From NCBI GenBank assembly GCA_902827205.1, contig LR792634.1:1415332-1479331 (forward strand): DNA of 64,000 nucleotides, written 5' to 3'. The notes beneath the pieces were generated by a model. It did not search any database. It was not told the DNA's origin and was given only the letters and a program-made list of their open reading frames with translations. Below are positions 56,513 through 64,000 of this stretch, piece after piece. This stretch comes from Methanocaldococcus lauensis (GTDB lineage: Archaea > AGJL01 > Methanococci > Methanococcales > Methanocaldococcaceae). Position numbers and translations under genes: made by a program. Position 1 is the stretch's first letter, and every line of letters begins with the position of its first letter.

Positions 56513-57955
56513 TTAAATTCTCCTTAGCCAATTTAGGTCATTTTTATGTAATTCTCTAATATCTGTTAAGTTGTATTTTAGCATTGCCAATCTACTAAAT
56601 CCAATACCCCACGCTAAGACAGGTTTTTTTATTCCTATTGGCTCTAATACTTCTGGTCTAAATATTCCAGCCCCTAATATTTCCAGCCAACCTTTTCCTT
56701 CTAAATAAACCTCCGCCTCTAAGGATGGCTCGGTAAATGGGAAGTATGCTGGTCTAAATCTAACTTTTTCAAATCCTAATCTATTCAAAAACTCTTTTAA
56801 AATTCCTATTAAGTTGTTGAAATTAACATTGTCGTCCATTACTATACCTTCACATTGATAGAATTCTGGCAGGTGTTTATAATCTATTGCTTCATTTCTA
56901 AATACTCTATCTATACAGAACACTTTATGTGGCTTATTTTTCTCCTCCTCTGATAGAGATGCGAGGTATCTTATTGATGATGCCGTTGTGTGAGTTCTTA
57001 AAATTAATCTTTTGGATACATTTTCATCAAATTTGTATTTCCAACATCTCTCATGGACTTCCTTAACTTTATCAATTAAATTAGTTGGAATTTCTCCAAC
57101 ATTAGGATACTTTAAAAAGAATGTATCTTGCATTTCCCTCGCTGGATGGTCTTGTGGTTCAAAGAGCATATCAAAGTTCCAGAATTCCGTCTCAACAATA
57201 GGACTTTTAATCTCTTTAAAACCCATTGCCAATAAAATTTCTTTAACTTCCCTTATAATTCTCGTTAATGGATGAACCTTAGCAGGATATACAACTTTAG
57301 TAGGAACTTTTACATCATAAGGCCTTATATAAGCCTTTTTCCACTTTCCACTTATTATAATCTCTCTTGTTAGTTGAGTAATCTCTTCTTCAATTTCTAT
57401 TGGTTTTTTAATAAATTCTTTACCTTTTTCAGTTAATTTTATCTTTACTTCTTTCTCTTCGTCAAAATCTACATATCCTCTCTTTTTTAAAATTTCAATA
57501 ATTTTCCTTTCCTCTTCACTAAAGTTATCTAAGTATTTATTTTCTTTAATCTTTTTTAATATCTCTTCCTCAGCATCTTTATAATCTAAATTGTCAAATA
57601 TAATTTTCCCTTTTTCGATTTTAGCAATTTTTTTTCTTTTTATGGCTCCTAATGCGGCATTTATTTCTTCTTTTGGTAAAATGTCTTTTAATTTTTTAAT
57701 TTCAATTTCCTTTATATTGTTTTCTTTTAAATATTTCGCAATCTTTCTCTCTGGGAAATCGTCTTCATTAACTACATTAACAATTTTTTTAACCTTCTCA
57801 TCAATATCTACCAATCCCTTACCTTTTAACCATAAAGAAACTCTCAATATTTTTTCTTTTTGCATATATTTTTCTAATTCCTCTAAACTAAATTCATCTC
57901 TATTTTTTTCTTGAAAAATTTTTAATAACCTTTTTTCATCTATATGTAAATTCAT
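56513..57955 (-). CDS. pheS: Phenylalanyl-tRNA synthetase alpha subunit
   Basis: 480 residues. Class II motif 2 appears as [26 protein letters not shown] and motif 3 as [15 protein letters not shown]. The long N-terminal part (1-200) has winged-helix repeats characteristic of archaeal and eukaryotic PheS. ATG 57955 follows GGTGAGAGTT; the M at the start of the longer frame is rejected. hcgB starts 12 bases after its stop. The beta subunit is not in this window. Confidence 0.96.
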   Translation of the reverse strand: MNLHIDEKRLLKIFQEKNRDEFSLEELEKYMQKEKILRVSLWLKGKGLVDIDEKVKKIVNVVNEDDFPERKIAKYLKENNIKEIEIKKLKDILPKEEINAALGAIKRKKIAKIEKGKIIFDNLDYKDAEEEILKKIKENKYLDNFSEEERKIIEILKKRGYVDFDEEKEVKIKLTEKGKEFIKKPIEIEEEITQLTREIIISGKWKKAYIRPYDVKVPTKVVYPAKVHPLTRIIREVKEILLAMGFKEIKSPIVETEFWNFDMLFEPQDHPAREMQDTFFLKYPNVGEIPTNLIDKVKEVHERCWKYKFDENVSKRLILRTHTTASSIRYLASLSEEEKNKPHKVFCIDRVFRNEAIDYKHLPEFYQCEGIVMDDNVNFNNLIGILKEFLNRLGFEKVRFRPAYFPFTEPSLEAEVYLEGKGWLEILGAGIFRPEVLEPIGIKKPVLAWGIGFSRLAMLKYNLTDIRELHKNDLNWLRRI

Positions 57956-58085
57956 AACTCTCACCATTCTTATAATAGGACAATATCTTTATATTGATTA
58001 CCTAACAACATTAACATTAAACTATATTTTGTTATATTTTTTATTTTTTAGTTAAATCAAAATTCTTTAATATAGAGGGAGTTTT

Positions 58086-59036
58086 ATGTTGAACGATATT
58101 AAGATTATAGATGAGATTTATAAAGAAGGTTATTTATTTGCACAATATGGAATCTACTTAAAGAAAAAATTTAAAGAGAAAATTTTTAAGATTCCAGTAG
58201 ATATTGGTCTTGGATGTCCTCACAAAAAAAATGGTGGCTGTATATTTTGTTCAGAGATGGGAAGACCTATATCAGTTAAATACTGTGATGTAAAAATTCC
58301 ATTAAAAGAGCAGATTGAAAAACAGATGATAAATCAAAGTAAAAAAGGTTTTGAAAAGTTTTATATTTATTTTTATCCAGGAACTAACACCTATGCCCCT
58401 ATTGAAAAATTAAAAGAAATTTGGGACTTTTGTTTATCCTATAATAATGTTATTGGATTGTCAATAGGAACAAGACCAGATTGTTTAGAGAAGGAAAAAC
58501 TTGATATTTTGGCAGAATATGTTGAAAATGGTTATGACATTTGGATAGACTTAGGAATACAAAGTGTTCATCAAAAAACCCTTGATATATTAAATAGAGG
58601 ACATAAAGTTTCAGATATTATAAAATCAATAAAAGAATGCCACAAAAGAAAAATAAAAGTTTGTGGGCATATTATTTTAGGCCTTCTAAATGAGACATGG
58701 AAGGAAATGATGGAAACTGCAAAAATTCTCTCTTTATTAGAGATTGATGCAGTTAAAATATATCCATTAGTAGTTGTTAAGGGAACAAAATTAGAAGAAA
58801 TTTATTGGAAAGGAGAATATAGAACTTTAGATGAAAAACAGTATGTAAATTTAGTTTGTGACTTTTTAGAACATCTTTCCCCTTATGTGCTAATTCAAAG
58901 ATTATCAAAGGACAAAGTTCCAGATAATCTTAAAGTTTCCCCAGAGTGGAGTTTAAATAGATTTAAAATTATGAATAAAGTCATTGAAGAGTTAAAAAAG
59001 AGAGGTAGTAGGCAGGGATTAAAATATGGACAATAA
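58086..59036 (+). CDS. Radical SAM protein of the YhcC/COG1242 type
   Basis: 316 residues. The cluster motif is CPHKKNGGCIFC (CxxxxxxxCxxC), the unusual spacing of the COG1242/TIGR01212 group. LSIGTRPDCLEKEKLDIL and IDLGIQSVHQKTLDILNRGH are the SAM and substrate-binding motifs. The family is uncharacterised; bacterial relatives are called YhcC or YtqA. GAGGGAGTTTT is the likely RBS. It diverges from pheS. Confidence 0.85.
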   Translation: MLNDIKIIDEIYKEGYLFAQYGIYLKKKFKEKIFKIPVDIGLGCPHKKNGGCIFCSEMGRPISVKYCDVKIPLKEQIEKQMINQSKKGFEKFYIYFYPGTNTYAPIEKLKEIWDFCLSYNNVIGLSIGTRPDCLEKEKLDILAEYVENGYDIWIDLGIQSVHQKTLDILNRGHKVSDIIKSIKECHKRKIKVCGHIILGLLNETWKEMMETAKILSLLEIDAVKIYPLVVVKGTKLEEIYWKGEYRTLDEKQYVNLVCDFLEHLSPYVLIQRLSKDKVPDNLKVSPEWSLNRFKIMNKVIEELKKRGSRQGLKYGQ

Positions 59037-59098
59037 TTATATTTTTATGTGTTTAGAGTAATATTCTTTTATAGTTAACCATAAATTTATCTATAATT

Positions 59099-59138
59099 CG
59101 AATTTTGAACTATTAAAAATATAATCGAACGAAATGCG
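59099..59138 (+). promoter_or_regulatory. Pair of Ptr2-like operator sites upstream of fprA
   Basis: CGAATTTTG at 59099-59107 and CGAAATGCG at 59130-59138 are imperfect versions of CGAAWTTCG, their starts 31 bases apart (about three helical turns). The TATA element GTTATTATATAA follows at 59149. They match sites next to rubrerythrin and ptr2 (see those entries). Confidence 0.55.
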
Positions 59139-59148
59139 AACCGTTAAG

Positions 59149-59160
59149 TTATTATATAAT
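59149..59160 (+). promoter_or_regulatory. fprA: TATA element of fprA
   Basis: GTTATTATATAA lies just after the second operator-like site. The inferred transcript start is near 59180, giving a leader of about 35 bases with AGGTGATACT. Confidence 0.5.
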
Positions 59161-59215
59161 GATGATTGAAATAATAATTGATACTAATATTAAAAATCAA
59201 TTCTTAGGTGATACT

Positions 59216-60457
59216 ATGAAAGCAGATGCAGTAAAAATAGCAGATGGAGTATATTGGGTGGGGGTTTTAGATTGGGATATAAGAATGTATCATGGTTACA
59301 CATTAAAAGGAACTACTTACAACGCATATTTAGTATTTGGAGATGAGAAAGTTGCTTTAATAGACAACACATATCCAGGAACCTCTGCTCAAATGTGGGG
59401 TAGAATAAAGGATGCTTTTGAAAAAGAAGGAAGAGAATTTAAAATTGATGTAATTGTTCAAAACCACGTTGAAAAAGACCACAGTGGGGCTTTACCAGAA
59501 ATCCACAAAAAGTTCCCAGAAGCACCAATATACTGTACTGAAGTAGCAGTTAAAGGTCTTAAAAAGCACTACCCATCATTAAAAAATGCTCCTTTCAAAG
59601 TAGTTAAATCATTAGATACTGTTGATTTAGGAGGAAAAACTTTAACATTCTTAGAAGCTCCTCTATTACACTGGCCAGACAGTATGTTCACCTTCTATAA
59701 CGAGGGAGGAATATTATTCTCAAACGATGCATTTGGACAGCACTTATGCTTCCCAGCACATAAGAGATTTGATAAGGATATTCCAGAATATGTGTTAATG
59801 GATGCTAATCAAAAGTTCTACGCAAACTTAATAACCCCATTATCAAAACTCGTATTGAAGAAATTTGAAGAAGTTATCAACTTAGGATTGTTAGATAAAA
59901 TAAAGATGATTGCTCCATCACATGGACAAATATGGACTGACCCAATGAAGGTTATTAAAGCATATCAGGACTTTGCTACTGGTAAAGCCGCTAAGGATAA
60001 GGCAGTTATTGTCTATGACACAATGCACTACTCTACTCAAAAGATGGCTCACGCATTTGCAGAAGGGTTAATGAGTGAAGGTATTGATGTAGTAATGTAT
60101 TACTTGCACTACGATGAAAGAAGTGAGATAGTTAAAGATATATTAGACGCTAAGGCAGTCCTCTTTGGAATTCCAACTATCTACGATGAGCCATATCCAT
60201 CAATTGGAGATATTATATACTACTTAAAAGGTCTCAAATTTAATAGAACTGGATTTAAGAGATTGGCTATAACCTTTGGTTCAATGGGTGGAGAAGGAGG
60301 GGCAGTTAAGAAGATTGCTGAAGAGTTGGCAAACTGTGGATTTAATGTTATCGACCAGTATGAATTATACTATGTTCCAACAGAAGATGAATTAACTAAC
60401 TGCTACAATATGGGTAAAGAATTGGCTAAGAAGATTAAGGAATTGAAAATTGAATAA
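59216..60457 (+). CDS. fprA: F420H2 oxidase, flavodiiron protein FprA
   Basis: 413 residues. The N-terminal beta-lactamase-like diiron domain has NHVEKDHSG (HxExDH), and HWPDSMF and SHGQIW supply other ligands. The C-terminal flavodoxin domain has [21 protein letters not shown]. In methanogens it reduces O2 to water with reduced F420. I chose ATG 59216 because AGGTGATACT precedes it; an upstream in-frame ATG at 59159 lies on the TATA box. A hemerythrin, a rubrerythrin and the Ptr2 regulator follow. Confidence 0.95.
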   Translation: MKADAVKIADGVYWVGVLDWDIRMYHGYTLKGTTYNAYLVFGDEKVALIDNTYPGTSAQMWGRIKDAFEKEGREFKIDVIVQNHVEKDHSGALPEIHKKFPEAPIYCTEVAVKGLKKHYPSLKNAPFKVVKSLDTVDLGGKTLTFLEAPLLHWPDSMFTFYNEGGILFSNDAFGQHLCFPAHKRFDKDIPEYVLMDANQKFYANLITPLSKLVLKKFEEVINLGLLDKIKMIAPSHGQIWTDPMKVIKAYQDFATGKAAKDKAVIVYDTMHYSTQKMAHAFAEGLMSEGIDVVMYYLHYDERSEIVKDILDAKAVLFGIPTIYDEPYPSIGDIIYYLKGLKFNRTGFKRLAITFGSMGGEGGAVKKIAEELANCGFNVIDQYELYYVPTEDELTNCYNMGKELAKKIKELKIE

Positions 60458-60534
60458 TTTTAACTTTTTCTTTCTAACTATTAATTTTTGCTTTTGTGTA
60501 TTTGTATATTTAAATACAGTATATTAAAATATTG

Positions 60535-60547
60535 AATAACGGTTATT
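60535..60547. promoter_or_regulatory. 13-base palindrome upstream of hemerythrin
   Basis: AATAACGGTTATT is a perfect palindrome around a central G, about 90 bases ahead of the start codon and overlapping an AT-rich region (TTATTATAG, TTTAAATAATAA) that may hold the TATA box. It could be an operator; it does not match the CGAAWTTCG sites. Confidence 0.4.
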
Positions 60548-60638
60548 ATAGATTTTAAATAATAATTAAAATATTTGAAAACCCATATTACATTTAAAAA
60601 TTACACAAATGCGTAAAAATAAAAAGTAGGTGATTTAA

Positions 60639-61079
60639 ATGGCAGAAATAATTAAATGGAGAAAAGATTTTGAAACAGGAATTAAAGCGTTTGACGATGA
60701 GCATAAATTTTTAGTAAAAACACTAAATGAAATTTATACATTATTAATGGAAGGAAAAAAAGAGGAAGCAAAAGAATTGTTAAAGAGGAGAGTTGTAAAT
60801 TATGCTGCAAAACACTTCAAACATGAAGAGGAGGTTATGGAAAAATATGGTTATCCTGACGTAGAAAGACATAGGAAAACACATGAAATTTTCGTTAAAA
60901 CAGTTATTGAAAAACTTCTACCAAAAATTGAAAATGGTTCAGATGATGATTTTAGAACTGCTTTATCTTTTTTAGTAGGTTGGCTAACTATGCACATAGC
61001 AAAACCAGATAAAAAATATGGAGAGTGGTTTAAAGAGAAAGGTATCGTTATAGATGACGAAATGGTGGATATTGACTAA
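60639..61079 (+). CDS. Bacteriohemerythrin-like oxygen-binding protein
   Basis: 146 residues. The seven diiron ligands are in context: [16 protein letters not shown] (first His), [27 protein letters not shown] (HxxxE and HxxxH) and [16 protein letters not shown] (HxxxxD). It binds O2 reversibly and may buffer or sense it. ATG 60639 follows GTAGGTGATTTAA. Neighbours are fprA upstream and rubrerythrin downstream, same strand. Confidence 0.94.
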   Translation: MAEIIKWRKDFETGIKAFDDEHKFLVKTLNEIYTLLMEGKKEEAKELLKRRVVNYAAKHFKHEEEVMEKYGYPDVERHRKTHEIFVKTVIEKLLPKIENGSDDDFRTALSFLVGWLTMHIAKPDKKYGEWFKEKGIVIDDEMVDID

Positions 61080-61106
61080 AATTTTAACTAATTCATTAAA
61101 TATTTT

Positions 61107-61120
61107 ACGAATTTCGAACC
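61107..61120 (+). promoter_or_regulatory. Ptr2-like operator upstream of rubrerythrin
   Basis: ACGAATTTCGAACC contains the perfect palindrome CGAATTTCG (61108-61116). GTTATATAT, the TATA element, follows at 61127. The arrangement copies that of fprA (ACGAAATGCGAACCG then GTTATTATA), which makes a shared regulator likely. Confidence 0.6.
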
Positions 61121-61126
61121 GATAGT

Positions 61127-61135
61127 GTTATATAT
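61127..61135 (+). promoter_or_regulatory. TATA element of rubrerythrin
   Basis: GTTATATAT, placed seven bases after the operator-like palindrome. The inferred start is near 61157, with a leader of about 45 bases. Confidence 0.5.
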
Positions 61136-61202
61136 CGTGACTATGTAGTATAATTATAGAAAAATTAATAAAAAGTTAATAAAAATAATATAAGGTGAAA
61201 TG

Positions 61203-61628
61203 ATGGAGTTAGAGTTAATAAATGAACACAAAATTGGAGTAACAAAGGGAACAGAGTTAGAGAAAGAAGTTCAAGCAAACTTTGAAGGAGAGTGTAAAGA
61301 AGTTGGTTTATACTTAGCTATGGCAAGACAAGCTCAGAGAGAAGGATTGCCAGAAGTTGCTGAAGTTTTAATAAGAATTGCGATGGAAGAAGCTCAGCAC
61401 GCAGCACACTTTGCAGAAATGAATGGATTAATTTCAGAAAACTTAAAAGAGAATATTGAAATGATGTTAAAAGGAGAATGTATGGCTAATAAAGAGAAGA
61501 AAGCAGCAGCAACAAAAGCAAAAGAATTAGGAATTGACCCAGCTCACGACTTCTTTGATGAATCAAGTAGAGATGAAGCAAGACACGCAAAAATGTTAAA
61601 AGGAATATTAGAAAGATACTTTAAATAA
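61203..61628 (+). CDS. Rubrerythrin-like protein without rubredoxin domain
   Basis: 141 residues. The diiron helices carry [43 protein letters not shown] and [22 protein letters not shown], i.e. the ExxH-type ligands of rubrerythrin. There is no rubredoxin-like Cys4 domain, so its electrons must come from a separate rubredoxin. The role is hydrogen peroxide reduction. ATG 61203 follows AAGGTGAAATG; ATG 61200 sits on the ribosome site. Confidence 0.93.
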   Translation: MELELINEHKIGVTKGTELEKEVQANFEGECKEVGLYLAMARQAQREGLPEVAEVLIRIAMEEAQHAAHFAEMNGLISENLKENIEMMLKGECMANKEKKAAATKAKELGIDPAHDFFDESSRDEARHAKMLKGILERYFK

Positions 61629-61638
61629 CTGATATAAT

Positions 61639-62061
61639 TTATTTTATTTGTTCTAAAATAATGGCTGGACAAATCTTTTTTATTCCATCAATTTTTCCAA
61701 TCTTATTAAAAATTAAATCAGAAAATTCTTTTCCATTTTTAGCCCAAATCTCCGCCATTATCATATGGTCTCCCGTAGATGTAAAGACTTTTTTAACCTC
61801 CTCAAATTTGCAGAGTTCATGTGCTACACTTAAAAATTTATCTGGCTCAGTATCAAAACCTGTTAATGCTACAACATTGTATCCTATTTTTGAAGGATCA
61901 ATTATGGCAGTGTATCCTTTAATAACCCCCTCCTCTTCCAATTTTTTTACCCTCTTTCTTATGGAACTTTCACTTGTTCCTAACTCTCTCGCTATATCTG
62001 TGTATGACTTTCTTCCATCTTTCATAAGAATTTCAATAATTTTTAAATCTTTTTCATCCAT
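61639..62061 (-). CDS. ptr2: Lrp/AsnC-family activator Ptr2
   Basis: 140 residues. Helix-turn-helix ([43 protein letters not shown], 5-47) and an RAM ligand/oligomer domain ([39 protein letters not shown]). M. jannaschii Ptr2 (MJ0723) is known to recruit TBP and activate the ferredoxin fdxA and rubredoxin 2 genes. I chose ATG 62061 after GGTGATACT; the open frame extends far into the divergent fdxA promoter. It lies next to fdxA, which fits the known target. Confidence 0.92.
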   Translation of the reverse strand: MDEKDLKIIEILMKDGRKSYTDIARELGTSESSIRKRVKKLEEEGVIKGYTAIIDPSKIGYNVVALTGFDTEPDKFLSVAHELCKFEEVKKVFTSTGDHMIMAEIWAKNGKEFSDLIFNKIGKIDGIKKICPAIILEQIK

Positions 62062-62068
62062 AGTATCA

Positions 62069-62081
62069 CCGAATTTCGGAC
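62069..62081. promoter_or_regulatory. Ptr2-like operator between ptr2 and ferredoxin
   Basis: CCGAATTTCGG (62069-62079) is a perfect 11-base palindrome, extended by AC. It lies eight bases upstream of the ptr2 start codon, over its leader, and about 45 bases from the fdxA TATA. It is close to the Ptr2 consensus I recall (GGACGATTTTCGTCC), so it could activate fdxA and repress ptr2. Confidence 0.65.
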
Positions 62082-62116
62082 AATAATAACATTTATTAAT
62101 AACATAAACATACCAA

Positions 62117-62126
62117 ATATATAAAA
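62117..62126 (+). promoter_or_regulatory. TATA element of the ferredoxin gene
   Basis: AATATATAAA on the plus strand. The inferred start is near 62143-62147, so the leader is very short or the start lies a little upstream of that. GGAGG at 62132-62136 would then be only marginally within the transcript. Confidence 0.4.
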
Positions 62127-62142
62127 ATTTTGGAGGATGAAA

Positions 62143-62364
62143 ATGGCTGTTGAAATTATAGTAGATAAAGAAAAATGTATAGGATGTGGAAGATGTTATG
62201 ATGTTTGTCCAAAGGGGCCATTGATTTGGAAAAAAGATGTAAATGGAAAATACTACGCTTATGATGTTGAATACTGTCACAACTGCAAATTTTGTGCTGG
62301 TAGGTGTCCCACAAACGCTATATTAGTTAAAGTAGTCAATTCAAAAAAAAATAAAATAATTTAG
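62143..62364 (+). CDS. fdxA: 2[4Fe-4S] ferredoxin (FdxA)
   Basis: 73 residues. The clusters are [15 protein letters not shown] and [30 protein letters not shown] begins it. The start is ATG 62143, six bases after GGAGG; the ATG at 62137 sits directly on the GGAGG. It is divergent from ptr2. By analogy with M. jannaschii its transcription is activated by Ptr2. Basic tail NSKKNKII. Confidence 0.93.
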   Translation: MAVEIIVDKEKCIGCGRCYDVCPKGPLIWKKDVNGKYYAYDVEYCHNCKFCAGRCPTNAILVKVVNSKKNKII

Positions 62365-62373
62365 ATTAATATT

Positions 62374-63570
62374 TTATTTTTGCTCTATTTTGGAAAATAC
62401 ATCGTCTAATGCATCAATTAAACTATCAATATGCTCTTTTTCTACTATTAATGGTGGTAAAAATCTTAAAACTACATCAGATGTACAATTAATTAAAAAT
62501 CCTCTTTCGAGCATTTTTTTAACGATTTCAGAACCGTTAAATTCAAGTTCAGTACCAATCATTAAACCTAAACCTCTAACCTCCTTTATAAAATCATATT
62601 TTTCTTTGAGATTTTTAAGTTTTTGAATGAAATAATCTCCTTTTTCTATAACTTTATTATCCTTAATTAATTCCTCTATAACCTCTACTGAAGCCAATGC
62701 CGCTGAGCACGCTAAAGGGTTCCCCCCAAAAGTTGTTCCGTGGTCTCCATAATTTAATGCCTTAGCTATTTCTTCTTTTAAAATTACAGCCCCAATAGGA
62801 ACTCCTCCTCCAAGAGCCTTAGCCAAAGTTACTATATCTGGCTTAACTCCATAATGCTCGTAGGCAAACATTTTTCCAGTTCTACCCATACCACACTGAA
62901 CCTCATCAAAAATTAAAACAATATTTTTATCATCGCATAAATCCCTAACACCTTTTAAATAATCTTTATCAGCTACATTAATCCCTCCTTCTCCTTGAAC
63001 TGGCTCTACTATTATGGCACAAGTTTTATTTGATATACTTTCTTTTAAAGCCTCTAAGTCATTGAAAGGCACATACTTAAATCCTTGAGGAAGTGGATGA
63101 AATCCTTCTTGATACTTAGGTTTTGGAGTAGCCGCCAATGTAGTTAAAGTTCTACCGTGAAACGCATTATACATACTAATTATTTCTCCTCCAGCCTTCC
63201 CTAAAACCTTTGATGCATACTTTCTCGCAAACTTTATAGCCCCTTCATTAGCCTCTGCTCCACTGTTGCAGAAAAATGCTTTATCTAATCCACTCAACTC
63301 TACTAATTTTTTAGCAAGTTTTATTTGTGGAATTGTGTAATATATGTTAGATGTATGAATTAATGTTTCTGCCTGCTTTTTTATTGCTTCAACTACTTTT
63401 GGATGACAGTATCCAACATTATTAACTCCAATTCCTGCCAAAAAGTCATAATATTTTCTTCCTTCAATATCATAAACTTCCATCCCTCTACCTTCAACTA
63501 AAACAACTGGTAATCTTCCATAAATTTGAAGATGATACTTTTTTTCCAATTCTATCCAGTTCTCATTCAT
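62374..63570 (-). CDS. argD: Acetylornithine aminotransferase
   Basis: 398 residues, class III PLP aminotransferase of arginine (and lysine-type) synthesis. FCNSGAEANEGAIKFARKY binds the cofactor phosphate; the LIFDEVQCGMGRTG aspartate and the TLAKALGGGVPIGA lysine form the active site. ATG 63570, preceded by GGTGATTAA. It is convergent with the ferredoxin and divergent from leuB. Confidence 0.95.
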   Translation of the reverse strand: MNENWIELEKKYHLQIYGRLPVVLVEGRGMEVYDIEGRKYYDFLAGIGVNNVGYCHPKVVEAIKKQAETLIHTSNIYYTIPQIKLAKKLVELSGLDKAFFCNSGAEANEGAIKFARKYASKVLGKAGGEIISMYNAFHGRTLTTLAATPKPKYQEGFHPLPQGFKYVPFNDLEALKESISNKTCAIIVEPVQGEGGINVADKDYLKGVRDLCDDKNIVLIFDEVQCGMGRTGKMFAYEHYGVKPDIVTLAKALGGGVPIGAVILKEEIAKALNYGDHGTTFGGNPLACSAALASVEVIEELIKDNKVIEKGDYFIQKLKNLKEKYDFIKEVRGLGLMIGTELEFNGSEIVKKMLERGFLINCTSDVVLRFLPPLIVEKEHIDSLIDALDDVFSKIEQK

Positions 63571-63680
63571 TTAATCACCATAAAATTTATTGGTAAATTT
63601 TTATATTAGGTAGGGTATTTATCATTATTGTGCTATATAATAATTAATATCCCAACACAAAAATAAATTTGGTGAGAGTT

Positions 63681-64000
63681 ATGCATAAAATATGCGTTAT
63701 AGAAGGAGACGGAATAGGTAAGGAGGTAATTCCTGCTACAATAAAGGTTTTAGAAGCTACAGGATTACCATTTGAGTTTGTTTATGCAGAAGCAGGAGAT
63801 GAAGTTTATAAAAGAACTGGAAAAGCATTACCAGAAGAAACTATTGAAACTGCCTTAGATTGTGATGCTGTTTTATTTGGGGCTGCTGGAGAGACTGCGG
63901 CAGATGTTATTGTGAAATTAAGGCATATCTTAGATACATATGCCAATGTAAGACCAGTAAAAGCATACAAAGGAGTTAAATGCTTAAGGCCAGATATTGA
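63681..64000 (+). CDS. leuB: 3-isopropylmalate dehydrogenase, 3' truncated by window edge
   Basis: 106 codons are visible from ATG 63681, after [49 protein letters not shown] and [33 protein letters not shown] belong to the beta-decarboxylating dehydrogenases. Within the group LeuB (leucine and the citramalate route to isoleucine) is the best fit (MJ0720-like); the coenzyme B pathway enzyme AksF is a close paralogue. The rest lies beyond the window. Confidence 0.85.
   Translation, partial: MHKICVIEGDGIGKEVIPATIKVLEATGLPFEFVYAEAGDEVYKRTGKALPEETIETALDCDAVLFGAAGETAADVIVKLRHILDTYANVRPVKAYKGVKCLRPDI

Noticed and set aside
62061..62280. Longer start for ptr2 (up to 62280)
   Set aside because: It would run through the divergent fdxA gene and its promoter; the extra residues are hydrophobic nonsense, and ATG 62061 has GGTGAT upstream.

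Overview
The window is chromosomal DNA of a hyperthermophilic, hydrogenotrophic methanogen, almost certainly a Methanocaldococcus close to M. jannaschii. The evidence is an AT-rich background with very GC-rich tRNA and 5S genes, methyl-coenzyme M reductase (mcrBDCGA) and the Mtr complex, methanofuran and [Fe]-hydrogenase cofactor genes, a one-domain archaeal histone, archaeal RNA polymerase and ribosomal operons, and ribosome binding sites of the GGTGAT type. Almost every gene matches an M. jannaschii gene by sequence memory (MJ numbers below are from memory, not a search). The local gene blocks are familiar, but their order is reshuffled relative to MJ numbering.

Layout. 1-8672 (minus): the end of the methanogenesis supply line, mcrB-D-C-G-A followed by mtrE-D-C-B-A (mtrA runs off the left edge). 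8.8-13.0 kb: the McrA arginine methylase mmp10, methanofuran gene mfnF, primase priS and a DUF166 gene. 13.0-13.3 kb: divergent tRNA-Gln and tRNA-Thr. 13.3-18.0 kb: branched polyamine synthase, a radical SAM protein, S8e, riboflavin/F420 reductase arfC and an MnmC-like methyltransferase. 18.0-23.8 kb: asd, purF, purM, a DUF89 gene, a DedA-like gene, hypC and a ferredoxin. 23.9-29.0 kb (minus): an rps13-rps4-rps11-rpoD-rpl18e-rpl13-rps9-rpoN-tRNA-Pro-rpoK operon ending in a degenerate enolase paralogue, preceded by tRNA-Ser. 29.3-31.8 kb: CBS protein, KEOPS subunit Cgi121, argJ. 31.8-35.3 kb (minus): rpl3-rpl4-rpl23-rpl2-rps19. 35.4-43.4 kb: translin-like protein, mechanosensitive channel, DNA ligase, pcm, Tfx-like regulator, pelota, minD, histone, tRNA-Arg, DUF92. 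43.4-44.2 kb: a stable-RNA cluster (tRNA-Thr, Pro, Tyr, Lys, a lone 5S rRNA, tRNA-Asp). 44.2-59.0 kb: polyferredoxin, RNA/DNA enzymes, purD, mtnA, methanogenesis marker 6, hjc, selB, RNase P subunit, nadC, malate dehydrogenase, hcgC-hcgB-pheS, and a radical SAM gene. 59.1-62.4 kb: an oxygen-defence block (F420H2 oxidase fprA, hemerythrin, rubrerythrin) next to the Lrp-family regulator Ptr2 and ferredoxin. 62.4-64 kb: argD and the start of leuB.

How it fits together. mcr, mtr, mmp10, mmp6 and mfnF build or modify the methane-forming pathway. hcgB/hcgC imply an [Fe]-hydrogenase elsewhere in the genome. The most interesting regulatory signal is a CGAAWTTCG-type palindrome seen next to fprA, rubrerythrin and the ptr2/ferredoxin intergenic region. 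It resembles the known Ptr2 recognition sequence and suggests a small oxygen-response regulon. No insertion sequence, prophage or CRISPR array was seen, and no stretch over 300 bases lacks a gene. The largest gaps (3422-3677, 29044-29310, 42351-42549) hold promoters and T-rich terminators. I did not find a clearly new multi-gene system; the region is mainly core genome.
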